The position numbers were made by a program, and so were the translations under genes. Under the pieces are notes generated by a model. It saw only the letters and a list, made by a program, of their open reading frames with translations. It had not been told where the DNA came from and ran no database searches. Positions 7,084 through 15,359 of a stretch of 18,773 nt of DNA are shown here, piece by piece. Source of the stretch: Rhodospirillaceae bacterium (GTDB lineage Bacteria; Pseudomonadota; Alphaproteobacteria; MPNO01; UBA2964); contig PATI01000014.1 in NCBI GenBank assembly GCA_002712335.1, positions 35,199 through 53,971 on the forward strand, given 5' to 3'. Numbering within the stretch: position 1 is the first letter of the stretch; every line of letters begins with the position of its first letter.

Positions 7084-7993
7084 AAACTAATTTACCACGG
7101 AAATGGCGTGACTGGCTGAGTTCTTGTGCTTCCGAAACTTCATCAAGCGAAAATAATTTGATGGCAGGTGGTGTTACTGCACCAAGTTCAATCAATTTTA
7201 ATACTCTTTCAAGATGTGGGCGGTCTCTATAGACATTAGGTCGTAGGGAAGCAAAATCACTGGAAGGTGCATCCAGACCTTTTGCTCCTGATGCTATAAA
7301 TGCGGCACGTCCACCAGTTTTTAAAACATCAAAAGCACCCTTAGCCACTTCACCCCCTACAGTATCAAAGACAGCATCGCAATTAGAGATTACATCTCGA
7401 AAATCTTGTTCATTATAGTCGATAACTTCGTCAGCCCCCAAACTACTAACATAGTCGACATTTGCGGTGCTTGTAGTGCTTACTACATAAGCGCCAATAT
7501 GTTTTGCCAACTGAATGCCAAACCCGGCGACGCCTCCTGCTCCGCCTTGAATAAGGATTTTTTCTTTTGCTTTAAGATGGAGTGTATCTTCTATGGATAT
7601 TACCGCTGTTAAACCAATTAATGCCAAAGCTGCAATATTTATATGGGACTGTTCTGAAGGTTTGTGGGCACATAAGTCAGCTTTCATAGCAATCTTTTCG
7701 CAATAGGTGCCTTCTTGACCAACATCACAAACCCCAAATACTTCATCCCCTAGAGAGAACTCTGTAACTCCCTTTCCAACCTCACAGACCGTTCCAGAAA
7801 AATCCCTTCCCAAAATGTAAGGAAAATAAGGTACTTCCCTATATGCACCCTCGCGTACCTTCCAATCTGCTCCATTAACAGATGAAGCATGAATATCAAT
7901 AACAATCTCGCCGTTCCCAGCTTCTGGATCCCGAAGTTCGCCAATTTTTATAACTTCTACTCCACCGTGTTTTTCAAAATAAGCAGCTTTCAT
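7070..7993 (-). CDS. MDR-family NADPH:quinone oxidoreductase-like enzyme (zinc-free)
   Basis: A 307-aa medium-chain dehydrogenase/reductase. The GroES-like part has VNGADWKVREGAY, ILGRDFSGTVCEVGKGV and GDEVFGVCDVGQEGTYCE. The nucleotide-binding motif GGAGGVAGFGIQLAKHIGA is at about 150-168, followed by GADEVIDYNEQDF. The catalytic and structural zinc ligands of alcohol dehydrogenases are absent, so this is a quinone-reductase or enoyl-reductase type using NAD(P)H. AAGG lies 8 nt before the ATG. It follows the TauD-like gene by 31 bp on the same strand, so the two probably form an operon. Its stop codon lies inside the end of the convergent LLM gene. The substrate cannot be inferred. Confidence 0.87.
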   Translation of the reverse strand: MKAAYFEKHGGVEVIKIGELRDPEAGNGEIVIDIHASSVNGADWKVREGAYREVPYFPYILGRDFSGTVCEVGKGVTEFSLGDEVFGVCDVGQEGTYCEKIAMKADLCAHKPSEQSHINIAALALIGLTAVISIEDTLHLKAKEKILIQGGAGGVAGFGIQLAKHIGAYVVSTTSTANVDYVSSLGADEVIDYNEQDFRDVISNCDAVFDTVGGEVAKGAFDVLKTGGRAAFIASGAKGLDAPSSDFASLRPNVYRDRPHLERVLKLIELGAVTPPAIKLFSLDEVSEAQELSQSRHFRGKLVFKMR

Positions 7994-8024
7994 TGTTTTC
8001 GCCTTTATATTTTTTAAAGTGTTT

Positions 8025-9047
8025 TCAGGAATGTTTGGTAGATGAAGGCAAAAAGTCTCTGGACATCATTTTTGTAGTATTGGCCATCCACAATCGCAAT
8101 AAGTGTCGGCGCTTTTCAACTTCAGGGTGGTCTTCATAATCATGCCGCGCATGAAAAACTGTATGATTGTTTGCCAACAGCAGATCACCCTTTTTAAGAT
8201 CAAATTCATGTGCAACACCGGATCTCTCAGCAACCCTCTGTAGTTCCTCTCGAGCGTCGTTTTCAATTTCGCTATACACTACATCACTATGGTCGATCGC
8301 TCGCTGTACAACCTGAGAAATATAATAACCTTCAACTCTTGAACCTTCGCGCGTAAATACAGGAATACGTTTATTTGACCGCCTCGACTGCGATTTAATA
8401 TCATCATCAGCCTGCGACATATAGTAATAGCCATCCAACAAGGCCCTTAAATGGTCAGGCTTAGTTCGTCCAATTATATTATATAATGTAGCTGCACTCA
8501 CTAAGCGACTTGTTCCACCTTTTTTGGCCGGTCTTAAACAAAGTAAAGCAAATATGTCCGTTGTATCAGTATGAAAATCAAGTTCTCCACCCCGATGGTT
8601 TGTGCGCAGTTTATCACGTTTAAGAATATGCTCCAATTCAGGTTTTGATGGCGTTTTTTGATCACTAACATCAATAACGTGATTTACCCAATCGCCATGC
8701 AAACTTTGTGGCATCGGATTACCAAAATAAGAGCACAAACCCAAGCCAAGTAATTTATTCTCGTGTTCAGAAAAATCATCCACCGGGATACCTTTAATAA
8801 CAATGAAACCCCGCCCGTTGCCAACTTCATCCACTAATTCATTAAGCACCCCACTGAGGCAGGGAAGTCTAAACTCCTTACTAGTAACCTTTTCAAATGA
8901 GATGCACTTCTTTTGAAGTTTTGCCAAAGCAACTTTTATTTCATCGATTTCGATTTCAGACAAATAATAATTCCACCCTTCATTGCCAATAAAATCAGAC
9001 CCATACCATGCCGCCAATCCCGTTACAGGCTCAAAATCATAACCCAT
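8025..9047 (-). CDS. TauD/TfdA-family Fe(II)/2-oxoglutarate-dependent dioxygenase
   Basis: About 340 aa. The Fe(II) facial triad is His159 and Asp161 in DFHTD and the distal His299 in NHTVFHARHDY. Arg318 in RRHLLRLW is the likely 2-oxoglutarate-binding Arg. GFIVIKGIP at about 80-88 is the typical core strand before the active site. The family hydroxylates taurine, 2,4-D, alkyl sulfates, carnitine precursors and other carboxylates or sulfonates; the substrate here is unknown. The start is set at the ATG at 9047-9045 because GGAGGAG (9062-9056) is 8 nt upstream. An ATG at 9089 would add 14 residues that the ribosome site overlaps. It is the first gene of a two-gene unit with the MDR enzyme and is divergent from the extradiol-type gene. 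Confidence 0.9.
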   Translation of the reverse strand: MGYDFEPVTGLAAWYGSDFIGNEGWNYYLSEIEIDEIKVALAKLQKKCISFEKVTSKEFRLPCLSGVLNELVDEVGNGRGFIVIKGIPVDDFSEHENKLLGLGLCSYFGNPMPQSLHGDWVNHVIDVSDQKTPSKPELEHILKRDKLRTNHRGGELDFHTDTTDIFALLCLRPAKKGGTSRLVSAATLYNIIGRTKPDHLRALLDGYYYMSQADDDIKSQSRRSNKRIPVFTREGSRVEGYYISQVVQRAIDHSDVVYSEIENDAREELQRVAERSGVAHEFDLKKGDLLLANNHTVFHARHDYEDHPEVEKRRHLLRLWMANTTKMMSRDFLPSSTKHS

Positions 9048-9055
9048 CAATTTAT

Positions 9056-9062
9056 CTCCTCC
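9056..9062 (-). promoter_or_regulatory. Strong Shine-Dalgarno deciding the TauD-like start
   Basis: GGAGGAG on the minus strand is 8 nt before the ATG at 9047. It is among the best ribosome sites in the window and lies inside the longer alternative reading frame. Confidence 0.65.
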
Positions 9063-9194
9063 GATTGTTTCAGAGATGAACTTCCCCAAAGTAACCCTTT
9101 ATCCCAAATCCTTGTTACCTGTTTAATATGTTGTGAAAGTGATTTTAGAGAATTTTTCTGATGACTCCAGACTAGTCTTAGATACAATATCTGG

Positions 9195-9232
9195 TTTTAG
9201 CATTTTCTAACATTTATCATAAAATGCTTAAA
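9195..9232. promoter_or_regulatory. Inverted repeat in the 338-bp divergent intergenic region
   Basis: Between the TauD-like start (9047) and the VOC start (9386) there are 338 bases with no gene I can support. The stretch is AT-rich and contains a perfect 10-bp palindrome AGACTAGTCT (9169-9178) and a larger inverted repeat. In the latter, AGCATTTT (9199-9206) is complementary to AAAATGCT (9221-9228), and the match extends to 12 bp with one mismatch (9195-9206 with 9221-9232). It is a plausible operator for the divergent pair. I could not identify convincing -35/-10 boxes. Confidence 0.4.
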
Positions 9233-9374
9233 GATTAACTAGCTTCAACAAACCAATGATGGCGATCACCGTAAAAAGATACAGAAAACTACTTGCAACC
9301 CTTATGCTATCTACCCTATCAACGTGACAACAAGTATGTACTCTTACATTTCATCAGCGAAAAATTATCGCAAG

Positions 9375-9378
9375 AGGA
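9375..9378 (+). promoter_or_regulatory. Ribosome binding site deciding the VOC dioxygenase start
   Basis: AGGA within AGAGGAA is 7 nt before the ATG at 9386. The protein from this point starts directly at the first VOC module, so the longer frame from 9293 is not needed. Confidence 0.55.
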
Positions 9379-9385
9379 ACATCGT

Positions 9386-10252
9386 ATGTCGCAACCTCCA
9401 CTCTGGCCCGCCCACCTGCACCATTTCTGTTTACGAACCGCGCAGTTAGAGCCACAGACGGAATGGTACAGCAAACAGCTTGAGATGGACGCGGAAAAAC
9501 TCGCTGAAGGATCCGTTTGGCTGAAAAGTAGCCAGCGCAACCTAATCCTTTCCAGCATTGACGGCAGCAATGATGATAGGATTGAAAGAGAACGTCTGCG
9601 GTTTGCTGCTTATGCGCTAGATACGCTAGAGCAGGTTCCTTACTTTGATGCATGGCTAAAACAACGCGGCGTTGAACGATCAGAAAAAAAATCACCAATC
9701 TTCGCGAATGATCAAATTTCAATCGAAGATCCAGATGGTAACACCTTTATATTCGGTGTACCTAATAAGAAAGAGACTAAAACTCCAGACCGGCTGCCGG
9801 GCAGGCTGCAACATATCGGTATTTGTACACCTGATATAGATCGATTGAAGGATTTTTACATTGATGTGATTGGTTTCCGCCTCTCAGACGTCGTGAGTAA
9901 CGATAAAGGGACCATTTCAGCGTGTTTTCTACGCTCAGACCACGAACATCATGATCTGGCGCTTTTTAAAGCCTCAAGTTCGCGCTTCGATCACCAATGT
10001 TACGAAACCACCTGCTGGAACGATATCCGTGACTGGGGAGATCATTTCTCCAAGACTAAGACTAGGGTCGAATGGGGAGCGGCGCGCCATGGAGCAGGAA
10101 ACAACCTCTTCATCTTTGTACGTGACCTTGATGGTAATCCAGTGGAAATGTCTGCTGAGCTTGAGACCCGAAGATACGACGATAAACCCGGCATTTGGAA
10201 GACCGAGGAACGCACCCTAAATCTTTGGGGCAGCGCTTGGTCACGGGACTAA
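9386..10252 (+). CDS. VOC-family type I extradiol ring-cleavage dioxygenase-like protein
   Basis: About 288 aa with two vicinal-oxygen-chelate modules, the size of BphC-type dioxygenases. The N-terminal module begins HLHHFCLRT and the second begins LQHIGICTPDIDRLKDFY. Predicted Fe(II) ligands are His143, His203 and Glu254 (in NPVEMSAE). Second-shell residues are His189 in HHDLALF and His235 in RHGAG. The overall pattern parallels catechol 2,3-dioxygenase and BphC. The signature before the Glu is altered: Phe244 replaces the usual Tyr and Leu248 the usual Pro. The ATG at 9386 has AGAGGAA upstream (7 nt after AGGA); the 31-codon extension to 9293 lacks a site. It is followed after 33 bp by an aromatic hydroxylase, which supports a ring-cleavage role. 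Confidence 0.82.
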   Translation: MSQPPLWPAHLHHFCLRTAQLEPQTEWYSKQLEMDAEKLAEGSVWLKSSQRNLILSSIDGSNDDRIERERLRFAAYALDTLEQVPYFDAWLKQRGVERSEKKSPIFANDQISIEDPDGNTFIFGVPNKKETKTPDRLPGRLQHIGICTPDIDRLKDFYIDVIGFRLSDVVSNDKGTISACFLRSDHEHHDLALFKASSSRFDHQCYETTCWNDIRDWGDHFSKTKTRVEWGAARHGAGNNLFIFVRDLDGNPVEMSAELETRRYDDKPGIWKTEERTLNLWGSAWSRD

Positions 10253-10285
10253 AGAGCTTAACGAAGGACGGGAGAGATAGAGGAA

Positions 10286-11869
10286 GTGGCAGACATATAC
10301 GCTGATGTGATTATTGTAGGTGGAGGACCTACCGGCCTCACAACGGCGAACTACCTCGGGATGCAGGGTGTACAAACCATTCTCATCGAGCGCAATTCCG
10401 GTACAGTGCAAGAACCCCGAGCTGTATCTATTGATGATGAGACGATGCGGGGATTACAGACAATAGAGCTCGTCGAAAGACTCATTCCAAACACTCTTCC
10501 CGGTTACGGTGCTCGCTACTATTCTCCTAGCCAGAAAGAATTCGCGAGAATCAAGCCAACAACACGAGAATTTGGACATCCGCGCCGGTCTGCTTTCCAT
10601 CAGCCAGAGTTGGAAGCGCTACTGTACGAGGGATTAAAGCGGTTTCCCAGTGTCGAAGTAATGTATGAAACCACTTTTGAGAGCTTCGAGCAGGATTCAG
10701 ACGGCGTGACGGTTAAGGTCCGAGATAAAGGAAAAACCGAGAAGTTATTGCGGGGTGTATACCTAGCCGCCTGCGACGGCGGTCGCTCTAGCATTCGCCA
10801 CTCTATAGGCGCAGTATTGATGGGCTCCAGCTTTGAAGAGCGCTGGCTAGTTTTTGATACCGTGAACGACTTAGATTGTACACCGGACTCGGTTGCATAT
10901 TGCGACCATCGGCGCCCAGCAATCACCTTGCCAGGACCTGGAAATACTAGAAGGTGGGAGTTCCTCGTAAAAAAAAATGAAGACGCTGACAAATTGTTAG
11001 AGGAAGACAAAATTAACGACCTCCTAAGGCCTTATATCGGTGACAAATCCGTCGAAATTGTGCGTAAGGTGATTTACACCTTTCATGCTCGTGTTGCTGA
11101 CAAGTGGCGTGAAGGACGTATCTTCCTACTCGGCGATGCCGCACACCTGACACCACCTTATGCAGGGCAAGGTATGAACAGCGGTCAGCGCGATGCAGCA
11201 AATTTTTCATGGAAGGCAGCAGCTGTTATTCAGAATCGGTTAACAGACAAAATCATGGAAACATATGAAAGCGAACGGCAACACCATGCTTGGTCCTTGA
11301 TCCAGATGGCAATCCAAATTGGTTGGGCAATGGTGCCGCGCAATTGGTTTCATACCTATGGTCAAATCACATTCTTCCGCATAGCCGGATTAATCCCGAA
11401 GCTGCGTGACTATTTTTTAGGTATGAAGTTCAAACCGATCCCGCGTTTTCAGCAGGGCTTTCTCCTGCCAGACGACCGATCTCCTAAAAATACCCTTGTA
11501 GGCCGGATGCTACCCCAACCGACCGTAAGAACTATGGACGGAGTGGAACAAAAACTCGATGATGTCATGGGAACTGGATTTGTATTGTTAGCGATTGGAG
11601 GCAATGCCGCTGACACCCTCCGAGGTCTTCGTGCCGAAATCTGGGAAAATCTCGCAGCAACCCCTGTAGCCATATCACTCGACGGCAATCCATCCAAAAC
11701 AGTTGACTTAAACTCTGTAACACTAGATCCCGAGAAGATATCACCACGTTTTATGGAATATGATGGCTGGACCCTTCTGGTTCGCCCTGACCGATACGTT
11801 GCGGCGGCTTTTACCCGAGGAAACGTAGCTAAGATAGAAACAGCATTGCAGAACTGGATGCCTAACTAA
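10286..11869 (+). CDS. Group A FAD-dependent aromatic hydroxylase (MhpA/phenol-hydroxylase-like)
   Basis: A 527-aa flavoprotein monooxygenase. The FAD ADP-binding motif GGGPTG is at residues 12-17. The DG motif is CDGGRSSIRHSIG (Asp164-Gly165), and the flavin-ribityl GD motif is GDAAHLTPPYAGQGMNSG (Gly283-Asp284). The C-terminal third (about 380-527) is the thioredoxin-like domain seen in MhpA and phenol 2-monooxygenase types, ending in LLVRPDRYVAA. Such enzymes hydroxylate phenolic rings ortho to an existing OH using NAD(P)H and O2, giving catechols for extradiol cleavage, which fits the gene before it. The start is GTG with GGAGAG about 10 nt upstream. Its end is 8 bp from the convergent hydrolase gene. 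3-(3-hydroxyphenyl)propionate or a related hydroxy-aromatic acid is a plausible substrate class, not proven. Confidence 0.9.
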   Translation: MADIYADVIIVGGGPTGLTTANYLGMQGVQTILIERNSGTVQEPRAVSIDDETMRGLQTIELVERLIPNTLPGYGARYYSPSQKEFARIKPTTREFGHPRRSAFHQPELEALLYEGLKRFPSVEVMYETTFESFEQDSDGVTVKVRDKGKTEKLLRGVYLAACDGGRSSIRHSIGAVLMGSSFEERWLVFDTVNDLDCTPDSVAYCDHRRPAITLPGPGNTRRWEFLVKKNEDADKLLEEDKINDLLRPYIGDKSVEIVRKVIYTFHARVADKWREGRIFLLGDAAHLTPPYAGQGMNSGQRDAANFSWKAAAVIQNRLTDKIMETYESERQHHAWSLIQMAIQIGWAMVPRNWFHTYGQITFFRIAGLIPKLRDYFLGMKFKPIPRFQQGFLLPDDRSPKNTLVGRMLPQPTVRTMDGVEQKLDDVMGTGFVLLAIGGNAADTLRGLRAEIWENLAATPVAISLDGNPSKTVDLNSVTLDPEKISPRFMEYDGWTLLVRPDRYVAAAFTRGNVAKIETALQNWMPN

Positions 11870-11877
11870 CGGAACGG

Positions 11878-12672
11878 CTATTGCACCGGATGCAAACTGT
11901 TTTTAATCAGAAACTGAACCATAAAACGATCGAATAACCAAGGTTGTTCCAGCTGACACGCATGCCCCGCACCAGGTAAGGTTTTCAAGTCACAATTAGG
12001 AATGCGCTCCTGCAGTGCGAAAGCTCTTTGGTGCGAATTGTCCTCGCTGCCAGTTAAAATGATAGTGGGGCATTTTATCCCTTTATGATGCTCTTCAGAC
12101 TCTTCTGCCATCATAGCTTCAAACTGATAGATTATTGTTTGTGCGTCAGCAGTATTATTCCGCTCCGCAAAAAGGTCAGCGAAATAATGCGCCATAGGCG
12201 TAGTGCGAAAAGCTGCACTTAAATCTTGAAATGAGTATTCCCAACGATAATTTACACCTTTTGTTTTGTATTGTTTAATTCTATTCGGTGCGAATGGCTT
12301 TCCGGGATTATAGCCCGTACCCGATAAAATTAGCGCTGCGGTTTTATCGGGACGCTGATGATACATGTAAGGAGCAATTGCGGAACCGACTGAACATCCA
12401 ACTAGGATGGCATCTTCATTACCACCTACGGCGTCATCGATTGCTTCCCAACACCCCTGCGCCATATCTGCCATTTTCAGCCCCTTATCTGCTTTTGGCG
12501 AACGACCATAACCGGGTATGTCGATCGCAACACATCGATACCATGTAGAAAAATGAGCCATCTGGTACAGCCAACAAGACTGGTCCAAAGGGTTGGGATG
12601 TACAAACGCTATTACGGGGCCTTTGCGACCCATTTTCTCATAATATAAAGGGCCATGAATGTGATCTGCCAT
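11878..12672 (-). CDS. Alpha/beta hydrolase, third of the window
   Basis: A 264-aa alpha/beta hydrolase. The oxyanion region is HPNPLDQSCW (25-34). The nucleophile is Ser94 in GCSVGS, an unusual elbow with Cys at the second position. The acid is Asp211 (or Glu210) in GSEDNS and the base is His237 in GAGHACQLEQP. It is not a close paralogue of the tandem pair at 680-2456. The motifs HPNPLDQ and DIPGYGRS resemble haloperoxidase-like or C-C/ester hydrolases of catabolic clusters. GGGGAGAG lies about 8 nt before the ATG. The gene is convergent with the aromatic hydroxylase with only 8 bp between the stop codons, and divergent from the GMC gene. It could act on the ring-cleavage product or on an ester; neither can be chosen from sequence. 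Confidence 0.85.
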   Translation of the reverse strand: MADHIHGPLYYEKMGRKGPVIAFVHPNPLDQSCWLYQMAHFSTWYRCVAIDIPGYGRSPKADKGLKMADMAQGCWEAIDDAVGGNEDAILVGCSVGSAIAPYMYHQRPDKTAALILSGTGYNPGKPFAPNRIKQYKTKGVNYRWEYSFQDLSAAFRTTPMAHYFADLFAERNNTADAQTIIYQFEAMMAEESEEHHKGIKCPTIILTGSEDNSHQRAFALQERIPNCDLKTLPGAGHACQLEQPWLFDRFMVQFLIKNSLHPVQ

Positions 12673-12812
12673 TATTGTTGCTCTCCCCGTAAAATATATT
12701 TATTTAAACCTAGGCCCCAATTATTGATGTCACAAGAGCTAATAGGTTATTGGACGGCCTGCCACATAAAGGTTACCGTTCTAAATTATATTTAAATTAC
12801 AAAAATATTTTC

Positions 12813-12816
12813 GGAG
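12813..12816 (+). promoter_or_regulatory. Ribosome binding site deciding the GMC start
   Basis: GGAG is 5 nt before the ATG at 12822. It rules against the 24-codon longer frame that begins at 12750. Confidence 0.5.
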
Positions 12817-12821
12817 CTAAA

Positions 12822-14537
12822 ATGTCCAAGTTTATGAATCAAAATTTTGATTATGTGGTCGTAGGCGGGGGTTCATCGGGCTGCGTAATCGCTAGCCGTT
12901 TGAGTGAACGATCGCAAAACAAGGTATTATTATTGGAGGCTGGCGAAGACTTTGTTCCTGGCACCGAGCCAATGGAAATTAGAGATACATTCGCGGGCAC
13001 GGCTCACAGTAATCCCCGTTTTACATGGACGGGTCAAACCGTTACCTGGGGCCCACGCCCTGGCAATAAGCCTGATAAACGCAAAGCTGTTCGTTATGCG
13101 CAAGGCCGAGTTATCGGCGGAGGATCATCCGTTAATGGTATGATATCAATACGCGGTGTTCCTTGGGATTATGATGGCTGGGTAGAACTAGGTGCGAAAG
13201 GCTGGGGCTGGGACGATGTACTGCCATATTTTAAAAAGCAAGAAACGGACTTGGATTTTGACGGACCGCTCCATGGAAGTGAAGGTCCTATGGCAGTAAA
13301 ACGCATCACAGCTGAGCGTTGGCCAGGTTTCACAAAAGGATTTGTTGAAGCAGTGGAGCAAGAAGGATGGAATGATTTAAAAGATAAGAATGCTGTTTTC
13401 GAAGACGGCTATTTTCCAATTGCTGTCGCGAATAAGGAAGGCAGAAGAACATCAACTGCCACGGCCTATCTAACGCAGGAAGTAAGGTCACGACCTAACC
13501 TTGATATTCTCGGGGAGGTTTTAGTGGAAAAGGTATTGTTCAACGGCACTAAATCAACAGGCGTTCGAGTACATCATAAAGGAAAGGTATTTGATATTTG
13601 CACTAATGAGGTAATTGTTAGCTCAGGTGCCCTGCACTCTCCAGCTTTGCTTCTACGTTCGGGAATCGGACCCGCGACAGAGTTGATAGACTATGGCATA
13701 GAGATGGTTGCAGATCGACAAGGGGTTGGTAAGCACTTAATGGAACATCCAGGTGTAAATTTTGGTTGCTATATGAAACCTGATTCACGCTTACCAATTG
13801 ATCTTAGGTTGCCAATGTATGCCGGTATGAGATGGTCCTCGGAGCTAGAGGGCTGTCCACGGGGTGATATGTATATGATTCCTATGAACAAGTCCTTCTG
13901 GCATTCGGTGGGTTCTCGAATCGGCTTAATGATGCTCTGGGTCAATAAATCATATTCCACGGGGGAAGTGCGGCTAAATCCTTCTGACCCGATGGGTGTT
14001 CCCTTAGCAGATTTTAACATGTGTTCTGATCAACGCGACCTTGAACGCCTTAAGATAGGTACTCGGCTTATGGCAAAAATATGTAACAACTCTGCCTTAC
14101 ATAACAAACTCCATAACGTATTTCCAATAAGCTATAGCGACCGAGCAAGACGTTACGCCGTCTATAACAATTCAAACAGGTTTCAGACATGGGTTGGAGG
14201 TCAGGTTATGGACATGTCTGGCTGGCTAAGACAAAAAGTAATTGACAACTGGATTTCTGACGGTCTCACAATAAAAGATTTGCTAGAGGATGACGAAATA
14301 CTAACATCATGGATACATAACACAGTGTTAGGACATTATCATGCGTCGTGTTCAAACAGGATGGGGGCCCCAAATGACCCAGGTGCGGTCACAGACCCAT
14401 CTGCACGTGTCTACGGGGTTGAGGGTTTACGTGTTGCCGATGCTTCAATAATGCCAGCAGTACCATGTGCGAATACAAATTTTCCAACAATTATGATAGC
14501 GGAAAAAGTTGCAGCAACTATATTGCGTGAAAATTAA
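12822..14537 (+). CDS. GMC-family FAD-dependent oxidoreductase (choline dehydrogenase-like)
   Basis: About 571 aa. The N-terminal FAD motif is VVVGGGSSGCVIASRLSE followed by LLLEAG. Both GMC signatures are present: GRVIGGGSSVNGM and GALHSPALLLRSGIG. The C terminus has the active-site pair, His in GHYHASCSNRMG and Asn in NTNFPT, with GLRVADASIMP before it. These enzymes oxidise primary or secondary alcohols to aldehydes or ketones. The start is the ATG at 12822 with GGAG at 12813-12816 (5-nt spacing), directly before the FAD domain; the frame extended to 12750 has no site. It is the first gene of a unit with two class II aldolase proteins and a shikimate-dehydrogenase-like enzyme, so it probably oxidises a hydroxylated intermediate of that module. 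Confidence 0.92.
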   Translation: MSKFMNQNFDYVVVGGGSSGCVIASRLSERSQNKVLLLEAGEDFVPGTEPMEIRDTFAGTAHSNPRFTWTGQTVTWGPRPGNKPDKRKAVRYAQGRVIGGGSSVNGMISIRGVPWDYDGWVELGAKGWGWDDVLPYFKKQETDLDFDGPLHGSEGPMAVKRITAERWPGFTKGFVEAVEQEGWNDLKDKNAVFEDGYFPIAVANKEGRRTSTATAYLTQEVRSRPNLDILGEVLVEKVLFNGTKSTGVRVHHKGKVFDICTNEVIVSSGALHSPALLLRSGIGPATELIDYGIEMVADRQGVGKHLMEHPGVNFGCYMKPDSRLPIDLRLPMYAGMRWSSELEGCPRGDMYMIPMNKSFWHSVGSRIGLMMLWVNKSYSTGEVRLNPSDPMGVPLADFNMCSDQRDLERLKIGTRLMAKICNNSALHNKLHNVFPISYSDRARRYAVYNNSNRFQTWVGGQVMDMSGWLRQKVIDNWISDGLTIKDLLEDDEILTSWIHNTVLGHYHASCSNRMGAPNDPGAVTDPSARVYGVEGLRVADASIMPAVPCANTNFPTIMIAEKVAATILREN

Positions 14538-14581
14538 TAAAAGCCTCTAAACCTTATGAAAAATTGTAGGATGAAAGTTAT

Positions 14582-15343
14582 ATGAATGATGAAGCTAACA
14601 AGAATATTCCGGAATCTGGTGGTCCAGTGTCCGATCAATTGCTAGCTGACCTTGCAGCAGCGAGCCGTATTTTAGCAGCACGGGGAGTAGTTGATGCGTT
14701 CGGTCATGTTTCTCTGCGACACCCCGATACTCCAAACCGCTATTTTATGTGTCGTGCCAAAGCACCCGCCCTAGCGGAGCCTGAAGACATCATCGAATAC
14801 GACCTTGACAGTGAACCCTGTAATGCAAACGGCCGCGGTAGTTTTCTTGAGCGGTTTATTCATGGCGAAATATATAAAGCCCGACCCGATCTAAACTCGG
14901 TAGTTCATAGTCACTCACCTTCTGTAATTCCCTTTGGGTTAGTTGATACTCAAATAAAGGCGATGTTCCATAACGCTGCCTTTCTTGCAGCGGGAGTACC
15001 TGTATTTGATATTAGCGAAAAATATGGGGTGACTGATATGCTGGTGAGCGATGGTGACAAAGGCCAAACCTTTGCAGAATGCTTAGGTGATAAAGATATA
15101 GCATTAATGAGAGCTCACGGCTCTGTTGCATGCGGCAGTACGTTGGAACTTGCAGTTTTTCGCGCAGTTTTTACGGAAGTTAATTCACGTATTCAACACT
15201 GGACGATGGACTTAGCTGGCAGCACACCCATTGCTTCTCTAAGCACTGAGGAGGGAGCCTTAGCAGACGTTCCAAATAATGGTGCCTGCATGCGCGCGTG
15301 GGACTTGTGGCGTCGAGAAGTTCGATCAGAGACTAATTGGTAA
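14582..15343 (+). CDS. Class II aldolase/adducin-family protein (copy 1)
   Basis: A 253-aa protein. The Zn ligands are His109 and His111 in VVHSHSPS and His179 in RAHGSV. Glu90 in FLERFIHGEIY aligns with the catalytic Glu73 of fuculose-phosphate aldolase. The start of the fold is ILAARGVVDAFGHVSLR. The family contains sugar-phosphate aldolases and also aromatic-acid decarboxylases, such as 3,4-dihydroxyphthalate decarboxylase PhtC. In this catabolic setting a decarboxylase of a hydroxylated acid is as likely as an aldolase. An AGG lies 11 nt before the ATG, a weak site, so translation may rely partly on the upstream gene. It follows the GMC gene by 44 bp and is followed by a shorter relative after 16 bp. 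Confidence 0.88.
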   Translation: MNDEANKNIPESGGPVSDQLLADLAAASRILAARGVVDAFGHVSLRHPDTPNRYFMCRAKAPALAEPEDIIEYDLDSEPCNANGRGSFLERFIHGEIYKARPDLNSVVHSHSPSVIPFGLVDTQIKAMFHNAAFLAAGVPVFDISEKYGVTDMLVSDGDKGQTFAECLGDKDIALMRAHGSVACGSTLELAVFRAVFTEVNSRIQHWTMDLAGSTPIASLSTEEGALADVPNNGACMRAWDLWRREVRSETNW

Positions 15344-15347
15344 AAAA

Positions 15348-15353
15348 GGGGGA
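15348..15353 (+). promoter_or_regulatory. Ribosome binding site deciding the second aldolase start
   Basis: GGGGGA is 6 nt before the ATG at 15360 and just after the stop codon of the preceding gene. Confidence 0.6.
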
Positions 15354-15359
15354 CCTTCG

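Noticed and set aside
9293..9385. 31-codon N-terminal extension of the VOC dioxygenase
   Set aside because: It has no ribosome site and no VOC-like sequence; the ATG at 9386 has a good site and begins at the domain.
12750..12790. Promoter for the GMC operon with TTGGAC at 12750-12755
   Set aside because: No acceptable -10 hexamer occurs at 16-18 nt; the nearest candidate is about 26 nt away.
15279..15359. Longer start for the second class II aldolase
   Set aside because: It would overlap the end of the preceding gene and lacks a ribosome site; GGGGGA precedes the ATG at 15360.
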